Translations under genes and position numbers: made by a program | Source of the DNA: Sepiola atlantica | Taxonomy: Eukaryota; Mollusca; Cephalopoda; Sepiida; Sepiolidae | Assembly (NCBI GenBank): GCA_963556195.1 | Contig: OY744520.1 | Location: 492,501-556,500, forward strand | DNA: 64,000 nt | Direction: 5' to 3' | Shown here: in pieces, positions 49,214 to 60,679 of the stretch | How the letters are laid out: every line of letters starts with the position of its first letter | Numbering within the stretch: the first letter of the stretch is position 1 | Notes under the pieces: generated by a model | Database searches by the model: none | Told to the model about the DNA's origin: nothing | Seen by the model: only the letters and a program-made list of their open reading frames with translations

Positions 49214-49985
49214 CAAGCGTTGTTGAACATCACGGAACTTTCACGTTTGTATATTTTCCTCGTGAGGTTCTCAAACCGTTGAGCCATCTTTCTGGTTTTA
49301 GGTGGCAATCCGTATAGTACTTCGCCGATAGTTTTTAATTCGGCCATTTTCTCGAGCGCTTTCGACTTTCGAGTCGTCTTCAGGATTAGGGTTTTTTTTT
49401 TTTAAATTTAACACGAAAATAATACACAAAAATAACTGCACAAACAGACTTTAAATACTAGAAGCAATATTCATTAAAACTAAACAGCCTAACATTAACA
49501 AAATAGCTTTCAACACAGGTACCAACATATTAAAAGTATTCCATAATTAAATGGAAATTAAGTAAAAACAAAATAAATAAATAAATAAATAGATTATAGT
49601 AATAATAGTAATAGGAATAAATAATAATACATAAATAAATAATAGCAAAAATAAGAACTAACAAAATAAATAAGTAAACAATAAAACCAAACACACAAAC
49701 GATAGAATAAAATGAACTCAACCACACACCCTCTTCTCTCTTTCATTCGGCCGTAGCGATAACTATAAAACACCAACTCCAGTCTTCTTATTTAAATTTA
49801 AAAAAAAAAACAAACAAAACCCTAATCCTTAAGACGACTGCGAAAGTCGAAAGCGCTCGAGAAAATGGCAAAGTACTATACGGATTGCCACCTGAAACCA
49901 GAAAGATGGCTCGACGGTTTGAGAACCTCACGAGGAAAATATACAAACGTGAAAGTTCCGTGATGTTCAACAACGCTTGCTTGAT
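49212..49985. mobile_element. foldback element 5, inverted PLE-like terminal repeats
   Basis: Arms 49212-49400 and 49800-49985 are reverse complements at high identity ('gcgttgttgaacatcacgg' at the outside, 'ccctaatcc' inside). Read outward, each arm has a hammerhead-like hairpin (CUGAAGA, C, GACU/AGUC, GAAA), then a frame with KVLYGLPPETRKM, ENLTRKIYKR and SSVMFNNACL ending at the TA tract (left) or shortly before one (right, 50008). A Lys/Arg-rich N-terminal helix ending in a Cys-Leu motif fits the pre-RT region of a PLE as I know it. The ~400 bp loop has no coding signal. Confidence 0.7.
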
Positions 49986-50007
49986 AATGACTTGCTGCCT
50001 AAATATA

Positions 50008-50030
50008 CATATATATATATATATATATAT
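50008..50030. repeat. short (TA)n tract
   Basis: Right side of foldback 5. Confidence 0.9.
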
Positions 50031-50219
50031 CTAACCGAAATGTAACTTCGGTATTTTCTCTCCATTATCACTATAAGCATCATGTTGATTACAGCTGGAG
50101 GAGGAACCCCTCCCTGGTTTCCGTTTACCTTTTTGGTGACTATCATCAAGGTGTTCTTGCCATAGTCGCTACGCTAGGCACTGCGGGTTGGCGATGCTAT
50201 TTGCCTATAGCTAGAAATT

Positions 50220-50909
50220 TTGTAATGAAGCTCAAACAACATATTTGTTTCACATAAATTTCCACTGTAAAAATTAATCTTCAGGAAATAGTAACATTTT
50301 TGTTTCGTGACATAATATCACTATAAAATCCGTATGGTCTTGCAACGTTGATATTTTTTTAAATGTCTTCATGAGTTAGCGCGGGCGCACGTAAATGTAT
50401 TAAAAGTTGGTACTCCTTTATAATAGCGTTGGGTAATATAAATATACAAGTTTTATAGTGATATTATGCTACGAAAAAAAGAGGAAAACATGTAGTATTT
50501 CCTGAAGATGGCATTTACAGTCGAAACTTAGTTGATTTAAGTAAATAAATATCTATTAAAACATATATGCGTTGTTTTGGCTCCAATAAAAAAAAGTATT
50601 ATTCGTATTACCGACGTTTAATATGTTTACCAACGTTTAATATGTTTACGCGCGTCCGCGCTACCTCATTACGAATACATTTAAAAAGCATCACTGTTGT
50701 AAGACCATACGGGTTTATAGTGATATTATGTCACGAAACAAAAAAGAAAAATAAAGAAAATGCTACTATTTCCTTAAGATTAATTTTTACAGTCGAAACT
50801 TAGTTGAATTTAAATAAACAAATATTTATTTAAAAGAAAATATATGCGTTGTTTGAGCTTCAATACATAATTTCTTACCTAACTCATTCAAAAAGGAGTA
50901 CCAACTTTT

Positions 50910-50911
<2 letters not shown>
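50220..50911. mobile_element. complex of three repeat copies with hammerhead-like motif (inverted and direct)
   Basis: One inverted copy (50221-50345) and two direct copies (50440-50600; 50690-50880) share 'tttatagtgatattatg', 'tatttcctgaag', 'acagtcgaaacttagttga' and 'atatgcgttgtttgagcttcaat'. Inverted 'gttggtactccttt' and 'aaaggagtaccaac' lie at 50407 and 50895, and the right end meets (TA)n. The 50502 copy has CUGAAGA, a short stem II, GAAA and a 5 bp stem III ACUUA/UAAGU. No protein is encoded. Confidence 0.6.

Positions 50912-50951
<40 letters not shown>
50912..50951. repeat. (TA)n tract
   Basis: Right border of the repeat complex. Confidence 0.95.
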
Positions 50952-50957
<6 letters not shown>

Positions 50958-52120
50958 TGACTTTCTGCTATATTTGCTTATTCATAATATCTTGAATTTA
51001 CCTTCTTGGGACATGTTACATTTTTTCCATCGAAGTGTTTTATTTTATCAAACATTTTTTTTTGTATCTTTTATATTTTTTTATATATTCAAATCTGTGT
51101 TAACTAATATAATTTTACTGAGTTATTCCTATGATCTCCTATAATGATAAAAGCTTGCAGTTTTGGAAACCTATGGGTTTATGAAAGGAACACATGTTTA
51201 TTTATATAGTCCTTCTTTAAACTACTTGATGATATAATAAATATTGTTCTGCTTCTCATTTTTATTCTCATCACTCATTTCATGTTATTATTGCTCTACC
51301 TCGTATATTAAGCATTCACTTGTAATAATATGATTAATTTAAAGATAAAACTTTATCTTTATCATCTCTCCATGTTATGTTATTTTATTTTATAGTTATA
51401 TATACTGATAACAGCGAGAATGAAACATTTTGTCAGGTTCACACTCGCTATTTATATGGATATATTTTCCTAAAATATACATATGAAAGCACAGAATTTG
51501 GTTAGTAATTTTATTTCTCATATATAAATTATTAACCTTTCTGATGCCGTAAATGAAAAATAACATATAGAAAGGAACAATATTTCTGAATTCATTTAAG
51601 ATGTTGGGGGTTAGTCTTAGGTGGTTGTCTGACTTGCTATTTGCATTCACGCTTGTTCTTTGCTAAAAGTAATTACATGGAAAAGTAAAAGCATGTAAAT
51701 TATAGTTGTTATATTTTTTTCATTTGAATATTTTGGACGTTTTTCTGGTCTTTCACAAAAATTGAATTATTAATAAAAAAATCGATGCTACCCTATATTA
51801 AAAGGCTTAAGATTTTCAACTTTGTACAACCCTTATTTCGAATGTTTTAAGATAAATGTTTATCATCATAGCATTAACTGTTCGTTTTTAAACACATTGG
51901 GGTAAAATACCGACTTTCTTATTTGCATAGTCTGGAAAAAAGCCATTATACAATACTTTAATGATTCCTTATAATATATTATTTGTATTTCCCATGCAAG
52001 AAATGTATACATTTATTACTTTGCTTTAGTAGAACTGGAGATTTAAAATGTTATTGACGAAGGCGACGAAACAAATTAAATTTTAGATATTTATTCAGTT
52101 AATGTCTTTTATTTTTTATA
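50952..52120. other. no gene recognised
   Basis: AT-rich, intron-like. The last 25 bases form a strong polypyrimidine tract ending in AG at 52121. Confidence 0.4.
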
Positions 52121-52121
52121 G

Positions 52122-52210
52122 GAGTTGCTTTTGACTGGATCATACGCCCAGGACATTTTCCAGAGACGTTACATGATGTGTACCCAGAAGAATATACTGG
52201 TAGCATTTAA
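52122..52210 (+). CDS. candidate terminal exon of an unidentified gene
   Basis: A splice-acceptor-like run (tcttttattttttatag) ends at 52121. In the frame starting at 52124 it reads 28 codons to a TAA at 52208-52210, including DWIIRPGHFPE and DVYPEEYTGSI, a composition unlike the AT-driven frames nearby. The reading would need a phase-2 junction (two bases, GA, completing a codon from upstream). The overlapping frame gives a longer ORF (to 52328) that looks less protein-like. I do not recognise the family and see no upstream exon in the window. It could be chance. Confidence 0.3.
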
Positions 52211-52555
52211 CAATAACAAATCTTTTCTATGTGAAATAATGACAGCGAAAAACCAGCTATCTACATTTTTTTTTATTAAAGTGTCACCCCTTATATACGT
52301 AAAAAGGCCACTCGAGGATCAGGGTTAATGAGTGTCAGGTGGACGTTGAGACTACATCGTGATGATTGGTAATGATGGTGGAAATTAGGCAGAATTTTAT
52401 TATTTAAGAGGGTGCCTCATCAAGAATTTGTTTACATCGGACATGAAAATGACAATGTTGCAGTCAACTGGAAAGCATCCTCGTGGTATGTGTTCCACAT
52501 ACGATTAGTTTTGGGGGAGAAACTTTCCTCATGGAAGTTTCGTTTAGTTTGAGGC
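52211..52555. other. no gene recognised
   Basis: If 52122-52210 is an exon this would be its 3' untranslated region; no clear polyadenylation signal was identified. Confidence 0.3.
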
Positions 52556-52582
52556 AGAGAGAGAGAGAGAGAGAGAGAGATG
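52554..52582. repeat. (GA)n tract
   Basis: About 14 GA units next to the 3' end of the non-LTR fragment. Confidence 0.95.
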
Positions 52583-52599
52583 GAGGAAATTATTGATAG

Positions 52600-53210
52600 A
52601 CGTGTTATTTTTGTGAATATTTTACTGGGGGTACCATAAATTGAAGCTCAGTCCAGCACCTTCCATGACAATAACGACCAAGTAGATAAATACCAGAAAC
52701 GTCTTTTCTGTAATGAAAGAGGTAGTGTGGAGAAGTCTGTTTTGTACTCAGTAAAGACAGAAAACGGTGCCTTGAGCAACACCTATTAATATGTGGCAAC
52801 AGTATTCCATCTTGGCTCTTATACAGGTAGAGGATTGCTACAGAACTCAGATACCTTCTAGAGCGGTAGAATGATCCAACCATTTTTTCAGCGACCTTAG
52901 GAACGGATTTGATGTAAGTTTCTATTTCAGGTCTGAAGGAATGGTTAGTCCTAGAAGCTTGTCAAAGCAGGGGCTTCTTCAAGACGAGAGCCATTCATTT
53001 CAATTAGTGTCAAGTGGGGATCAGAGCGTTGGTGGTGAAAAGAACGAAGCTTGGTTTGGGACGCATTAAAAGTAACCTGACATCTTTTTCTCCCTTGTAC
53101 CACGTGCTAAAGGTCGGAATAGAGAGAATCAGAAAGATCTTGGTTATTGCTGCTCTTTGAAGTGTTGCCATATATGGTTGTGCGGTCTGCATAAATGTCG
53201 ACGAATGATC
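52600..53210 (-). pseudogene. non-LTR retrotransposon RT end and C-terminal region
   Basis: On the minus strand, in shifting frames: DIYADRTTIYG (degenerate YADD catalytic motif) near 53195, then DLSDSLYSDL, KLRSFHHQRSDP, EMNGSRLEEAP, and in another frame MVGSFYRSRRYLSS, AILYLYKSQ, KDVSGIYLLGRY and WTELQFMVPP. This order is the end of RT and the conserved tail of a jockey-like (clade uncertain) LINE. Stops and frameshifts make it dead. The same family is at 57965-58560 on the plus strand. Confidence 0.8.
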
Positions 53211-53214
53211 TTAG

Positions 53215-53510
53215 AATGTGATTTTGGGAGATCATTTATGAAGATCAAGAAAAAAGGTTAAGCTTAGAATGTATCTTTGATACTTCAATAGCTAAATCTA
53301 AGGCTATCTCCGTCAATCGTACCGTATGACCAATTTCACCTAATAAGATATGCATTTCACTTAAAAAGCATGTTCTACTTCTTTCATGTGAATCAGATGA
53401 TTCTGGTGTTGGCATTAGTTTCCCCGATGTTTTTTTATTTAGAAATCTTTCTGGAAAGATATCGAGTACTTACGGGAAGAACCACGAGAAGGTTGTCAAC
53501 ATCCCTAAGT
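53215..53510. other. no gene recognised
   Basis: Between the LINE fragment and a tRNA-like sequence. Confidence 0.35.
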
Positions 53511-53514
53511 GAAA

Positions 53515-53587
53515 GTGATACTGTGGAACCGATTGGATTCGAAATTGGAACACCCGTGTCGATATCCACTTAACCACCGTCACCTCC
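53515..53587 (-). mobile_element. tRNA-derived SINE head
   Basis: Minus strand 'ggtggttaagtggatatcg' fits an A box (TGGTTAAGTGG) and 'caatttcgaatccaatcgg' fits a B box, about 35 bp apart, the spacing of a tRNA internal promoter. No matching acceptor stem, so a SINE head rather than a gene. Confidence 0.55.
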
Positions 53588-55045
53588 CAAAAAGCATGTT
53601 TCTGCTAATACATTCAATATTTTACACATGTTGCAAGCATTTCCGTTTCGTTATAATGCTTGACAAGCTTTTAAGAAAGAAACTTCGTTTTTTTATTTTA
53701 CCGTTACGTTATTTTACAAGCGATCATTTGATGCGGATTCATAAAAAAGTTAGCAATCACATTTGTACTTCGGATGCTATGTCTTATCTATTTTGAAAAT
53801 GTATCAAAACAGTTTATTTTGTAAACGTTTTTCACGTATACACAAATGTGCTGCGTATCTAATAATACCAAAATGAAATTATAAATTCATCATACCAGCC
53901 AATCATTTATGAATATCTGCTTTGCAAACTAATTATTATATCACACTAGAAGACATTAATTTCCAGAGCCAAACAGTTTTCACCACTTTTATGTCCTTTT
54001 ACTAAGATTACAATTAAGATATAATGCTACATAAAATTTATTCTAGAATTCTTGTTTTGATCCAAATCCATTACATTATTTTGATTCGAAAAATGTTTCA
54101 ACTTTACAGCTTAAGCTTAATAGGTCTTAACGGGAAATTGTAATTCAGGGAATCCATCTTAATTAGTGCCTAATGATTATGGATTAAATTTAATGCAAAT
54201 CTAAAATATTTGAATTTTTAAATACAAAGTTGTTTCCGTATTATGTTCCCGAAAAAACTTTTAAAATACCCCCCCATCAATTGATGTCTAATACCATTGT
54301 AAAAATTTCACAAAAAAGAGGTATCTTAATTTACATGAAGAGCTTCCATCTCCTTTTTAACCCGTTTGCATGAAACTAAATCAAACTAAATATAGACAAC
54401 ATTATCCACACTTACGCTTAGAGTGGGTCATATACATAGAACTATATAAATGCCTAACTTTATAAAATAAATATTGAGAAAAAGTACAGAAAATCTATTC
54501 AAGAATAGGTATAGTTATTATATGATGACAATATAAAAATAGTACTACATTATCTAAACTAGCAAATATATGCTCCCTCCGGTCGCATATTTTTGCTAGG
54601 CTGCCGCATCAGAAATGAAGGCTCACGCGTAAGCCAATGGAGCCCCAGTCATATTTCTGTGGTGGTTAGACATTGGTTTTCTGTGTTTATGACCAAGAAT
54701 ATTTTTAGTTGAAAATAAAGGAAAAAAAAATTCGACCCTACCCCGATTTTTGTTGTACCCTCGCCCATAAATAGAAAGACCTGTAGTTTAAAAAGAAAGA
54801 AAAAAAATGTTTTGTACCCCCCTCAATTTTTTTATATTACCAGTCATTGAAATATTTTTTAGTTAAGAAAAAAAAAAAATTTTTTTTGACCGCCTTCCCC
54901 CAATTCTTTTATCTCCCCCCCTATACATGTAAATATTTTTAATTAAAAAGGAAAAAAAAAACCTAACCCTAACTGTAACGACGGGAGCAAAATTAGCGTG
55001 GGTCCTAAAATGAAAAAGCACCAAAAAATCAAATACAGTGAACAC
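53588..55045. other. no gene recognised; part of a repeat shared with 40.9-41.4 kb
   Basis: 54045-54465 resembles 40990-41400. 54590-54680 is a GC-richer patch. 54720-54975 has several poly-A and poly-T runs. Confidence 0.4.
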
Positions 55046-55047
55046 AG

Positions 55048-55073
55048 TGTGTGTGTGTGTGTGTGTGTGTGGG
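55048..55073. repeat. (TG)n tract
   Basis: Short TG run. Confidence 0.95.
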
Positions 55074-55337
55074 GTTGTTTAATGACCTTTTTTTAATTTA
55101 ACAATTTGATTCTACAATCAGTTGTATAGTTTTCCAGTACAATGTGTTAGTTTATTTTGTTGACATTAAAGAAAAAAAAAATCACATCTTTTTTTTTTAA
55201 TAAATAAAACATGGAATCATAAATTCTGTTGAGGTCGTGAAAAAATGATAATATTGGATATGAAAGTATTGAGAAATCAAATACAGTAAACACGCAAAGT
55301 TTTTTAATTCTCGGAAAGAAAAAGTTTACCTGAACTG

Positions 55338-55384
55338 TGTGTGTGTGTGCGTGTGCGTGTGCGTGTGTGCGTGCGCGCGCGCGT
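55338..55384. repeat. (TG)n/(CG)n tract
   Basis: gtgtgtg, gcgtgtgcg and gcgcgcgcgcg, an alternating purine-pyrimidine stretch. Confidence 0.95.
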
Positions 55385-55566
55385 TTTTATATAGTAATTT
55401 TTAAATCAATTATTATTTTAATTAAACAATTTGATTTAATAAATGTGTGTTTTAAAACATAATGGCTAAGAATAAACAAACTTAGGACGGTTTTAAAAAT
55501 GGAAAACTGAGCACGGTGAATACCAGCATTGTTGTTTACATATTTAACGTGCCATATTAACATCGT

Positions 55567-55706
55567 CTGCTTAATCAGATCGCCATATTTAATTACCGGA
55601 GGGAGGGAGGATACTACTGATTAAAAAGCCAATCGGCTGCTTAATCAGATCGCCATATTTAATTACCGGAGGGAGGGAGGACACCACTGATTAAACACCC
55701 AATGAC
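55567..55706. repeat. 70 bp direct tandem duplication
   Basis: The unit beginning 'ctgcttaatcagatcgccat' occurs at 55567 and 55637 with few differences. Each unit has 'ttaatcag' near its start and 'ctgattaa' near its end, so each can form a short stem around 'ggagggagggagga'. Confidence 0.9.
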
Positions 55707-56690
55707 TTTGCAATTTTAACAGTACTCGTGTTGAAATGGTTTAGAAAACACGCCGGTTATGATGAAAATGGCTGTAATTAATTGTATGAATAATTTTTAT
55801 TAATATAACCTCATCGGAAAATATTGTGAATACATATGTAAATTTGATAATAGCAGTTATAAGTGTATATTTGTAAATATGAATTTAATTGAAGGTTTAA
55901 AGGAACGACTTATGTAAATAGGAAAACCCATCTGGTGTCTTAACGGCTTTTAATGACAGTATATAAAGAATTTCAAAAAGATTAGTTTCAGTAAAAAAAG
56001 ATTAGTTTCAGTAAAATAGTCATACTGGAGTTTCGGCTTCAGACAGATACATAAACTCCATTATTAATAGATATATTTGAGAATATAAAATAAAAACATA
56101 AATACTAATATTAATTGGAAAATCTGAAAATTAGCAAACACTCTAAATTATTACCGAAGAAACTTAGAAAAGATAAACAAAAATAAAACAACATTAAATG
56201 AATCTACAAGAAACAAGAATCTGTAGGTAAATGCAACCATGTAAATAAATATTCGCTTTTTTTAAAAGTCCTTGTTAAACAAAATACATAATAAAAGAAT
56301 GAATTAATCAAGTATACACACTTATTTAGGATAGAATTTTAATATCTTTTTATCCACAATATTTCACATTTAAAACAAACATATAGGTAATATTAATAAT
56401 AATTCATGTATCAAAACAAATCACATATTTAAAAATATTATCATATCGCGTGACGTCATGACAAATTTTAAAAATACCGTTACAATTAACTTTCAAGCTC
56501 AGTTTAAACTTCCATTCAAATTTACACGGACGCATGAGCTTAACATTCTTCTTTATTAATAGTTATATAAAAAGTAAGGTATATGGGTATGTTTCGATGT
56601 ATGTACAGGATTCACTCCTAAACTAATTAACAGATCAATATGAATTTTGTACATACGAATATATAAACATATATACACACTTAACTTATC
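55707..56690. other. no gene recognised; small 21 bp tandem near 55979
   Basis: 'aagattagtttcagtaaaa' occurs twice in a row at about 55978-56016. Otherwise AT-rich. Confidence 0.4.
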
Positions 56691-56691
56691 T

Positions 56692-56766
56692 TCCCTCTCT
56701 CTCTCTCTTTCTCCCTCTCTCACTCTCTCTCCTTCTCTTTCTCTCTCTCTCTATATATATACATAT

Positions 56767-56815
<49 letters not shown>
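56692..56815. repeat. compound (CT)n(TA)n(CA)n(TA)n microsatellite
   Basis: CT-rich run, then TA, then CA, then TA. Stop-free Ser/Leu and Tyr/Ile frames over it are artefacts. Confidence 0.96.
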
Positions 56816-56820
<5 letters not shown>

Positions 56821-57675
56821 AGGCAGAGAGAAAGAGAAGGAGATGGACAAGAAACCACACCGTAATATTAATGACAGTTTGTTTAAATTGGTGCAATGTT
56901 AATATATCACGTGACATAAAAAGTGTAATATAAATATTAAATATTTATTTTTGTCTTGACGGCCTTTCACCTTTCTGGTGTCACTATTAAACCCTTCGAG
57001 GTTCAAACCGTCAGAAATGTGATGTAGTTTTGATTACAGACCGAAGCAGCAGATTTCGATTATTACAGAATTTCGTCTCATATGTTGACACTTCTTTTTA
57101 TTATTTTGTCACCCGTTTATTTTATTGTTTAAGAGCGTTCAAAATGAACGACCAAGAACTTAAGTGGAAAAGAAAGAAAAAAGAAAACATATTTTTTAGC
57201 GTTTTAGTAACACGAAGGGGCGGAGTTGTACACATTTCTTTGCTGGCAACCCTCGACCCGACGAAGGTCACGCTACTGTGCTTGGCTCGAGCACGTCATT
57301 TAAGGGTCTTCACACAAAGAAGGAACTATAAAAGAAGTACTTTGTCATCTTTAGTAAAGCTCTCACAGCCATTTCATTGAGCCTTTAAGAAATACATTTG
57401 AAGAGAAAGCCAAGAAATATAACTCACGTATTCACGTAATAAGAACGGGTCTACTTTAGATAATTTTTTATACTAATGAGTCACCACAACCAAAGCCAAC
57501 AACCACTCAATGATAAGAATTAATAAGATTGTCAGTTAGGTGCAGAACTATATTATGAGAGGGCTGAAAACGATGGACGATAAACAAAAATGATTAGTCA
57601 AGAGGATGGCTCGACAAGTATATGTTGTATGGGTAGGCTGTGTTCCATAGGTGGGTGCTTTTATTTAAGCTGGGC
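56816..57675. other. no gene recognised
   Basis: A 116-codon plus frame (57030-57380) has a basic middle (KWKRKKKEN) and no recognised domain. Confidence 0.35.
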
Positions 57676-57679
57676 GTTT

Positions 57680-57970
57680 ACCGATGAAAATGCTATTTCA
57701 AACCTCAGCGAAATAGACAAGACAATCTTATTTCAAACCTAAGTGTGACAGACCAATGAAATTCCTATTTCAAACTTAAACCTGACAGACTAACGAGTCT
57801 GATATTGGAAATATTAGTTTGACAGACAACGAGAAATTACTATTTCAGACTAAAACGTGAATGCCTGAAATAACTTTTATATTTTAAAATAAAGCGTGAC
57901 AGATAAAAGAAAATGCTATTTCAAACTTCAGCCTGGCAGACGGAGAGCATGCTATTTCAAAATTTAGCGC
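57680..57970. repeat. degenerate minisatellite, left part
   Basis: Units of roughly 45-50 bp: 'tgctatttcaaacttnagcgtgacagac...', about six copies. It resumes at 58625 after a LINE fragment, so it was interrupted. Confidence 0.75.
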
Positions 57971-58560
57971 AACAAATGGTTGGATCATTCTACCGTTTCA
58001 AGAAGTATTTCACTCCTGGCGCAATCCTCCACCTGTATAAGAGTCAAATACGCCCTAAGATGGAATACTGTTGCCATATCTAGAATAGTGCTCCTCAGTA
58101 TACTCTTTCCTGCCTTCACAGAGTATAACACTGACTTCGAATCCAGTGGGCGATGTTATCTTCTCCACCTTAATCCTCTTTCTCACAAAAGAGACGTTGC
58201 TAGTCTTTCTCTACTCTATCGTTACTTTCATGGTAAGTGCTCGGCTGAGCTTTCTTCTATGCCCCCCCCCCCTGTAAAGCATGCACCACAAAAACTCGTC
58301 TAGCTACAACCACACTCCCTTTATGTGTACCTAGAACTTTGCGGAACTTTAATGAGCAAAGTCTCTGTCCAAGAACTACTCGTCTGTGTAACACATTACC
58401 ACGGGGCTGCTTCCCGACTGATTATAACATTGCCGTTTTCAAGTCCAATGTAAACAAATTCTTCTTCGGCCGTCCTCTTAAATCATCCGTTACTCTACTA
58501 GTTACAACCATCGTTACAAATCCCCTTGATGTCTCACCGTCTATCTGTCAAACTCAATGA
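57965..58560 (+). pseudogene. non-LTR retrotransposon C-terminal region (3' end)
   Basis: Plus-strand, in three frames in turn: MVGSFYRFKKYFTPGAIL and SQIRPKMEYCCHI near 57975-58080; PLSHKRDVASLSLLYRYFHG and CSAELSSM near 58165-58260; then LPRGCFPTDYNIAVFKSNVN at 58397-58460. These are the conserved tail blocks of the same jockey-like LINE family as at 52600-53210. At least two frameshifts, 5'-truncated before RT. Confidence 0.82.
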
Positions 58561-58619
58561 CATTTATCCTCGAGTGGCTGTTGGGTCTTCATAACAGGTG
58601 ACTCTTTTGTAAAACAAAA

Positions 58620-59348
<729 letters not shown>

Positions 59349-59442
<94 letters not shown>

Positions 59443-59466
59443 TATATATATATATATACATACATA

Positions 59467-59521
<55 letters not shown>
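59349..59521. repeat. (TA)n tract, imperfect
   Basis: TA run with ttaata and tacata interruptions. Confidence 0.97.
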
Positions 59522-59524
<3 letters not shown>

Positions 59525-60624
59525 AGCTTTACCAATTGTTTTTTTTTATACATACTTATTAGAACGCATCTTTATGAAACTTGAACTCATCCTATGAGCG
59601 TGTCCGTGGATAATTATCATTTTGTAAATATATACGCTCGTATATGAAGGGCATCACATTAGTAGTGAAAGGAAAAATATTCCCACTTATCATTTAGGTA
59701 AATATTTTATTGTATCAAGATTAGAATAGGTTCAATTATTTGTATCGCAATTAATCAAAAATAAAAATAAATAAAATAACATATGTAATACATTAATTTC
59801 ATTTCTACGTGCGGGTTTCTTATTTTAGTGACACAGCGTTGAAATTCGGTCTCTGGGTTCCGAATTTCGAATCTCACTTGATCTAGCCACGCTGATAAGT
59901 CGCATATATATAGAGAGAAACGGAGAATAGGAGAGAGAGGGAAAGAGAGAAAGAGAGGGAGAGAGATAGAGAGAGAGGGGTGGAGAAAGAGACATTGATT
60001 CAACATTGTGACTGACGCAAAACTTAAATTTACAAATATTATTTACGATTTTAAGCACTCCACCCTTTTAAATATAGTAATTAATACACATACACACATA
60101 CACACATATATATATATAAAGTGGGAGAGAGAGAGAGAGAGAGGGGGGAGGTATTTCGAATTGGTGCCGCCTGACTGTAGATAGGTACCAACAACGACAC
60201 GCCAGAAAACATATTACAACATTCTTTAGATACCAATGCAAAGAGAAAAACACAACCAGACGCTTTTGTTTATTACAAAATGATATTTGAATTTCTTGAA
60301 TATCGTTTCTGTTCTCCAGAATTCAAAGAGTTATATTAATTCAGTGTCGCTTTTTTCAACAACTGGCCGACGATACGCCCAGCCCATCCTAGACGGGGGG
60401 GGGGGGGGGCAGCACAACTGAAACACTTGTGCCTACGTCAATCATTTGAGCTTAAGATTAGTGAAATCTAAAAAGGACAACTATGTTTGTTGTTGGCTAA
60501 TTTTGTGGTTTAATTGTTAAGGTTATAAGAGGTATGTTCGTATTTTTTTGAAAAAAGTACATTTACATATATAATTATTATATAATAAAAACTGTTTGAA
60601 CAACGTTATGTTATCAAATATTTT

Positions 60625-60631
<7 letters not shown>
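59522..60631. other. no gene recognised; GA tracts and a G15 run
   Basis: (GA)-rich at 59911-59990 and 60125-60152. An uninterrupted run of 15 G at 60395-60409. No reading frame of interest. Confidence 0.5.

Positions 60632-60677
<46 letters not shown>
60632..60677. repeat. (TA)n tract
   Basis: Abuts the left end of foldback 4. Confidence 0.96.

Positions 60678-60679
<2 letters not shown>

Noticed and set aside
54958..54976. Telomere-like CCTAACCCTAAC
   Set aside because: Only about two imperfect units within a poly-A/T-rich area; chance or a tiny interstitial remnant.
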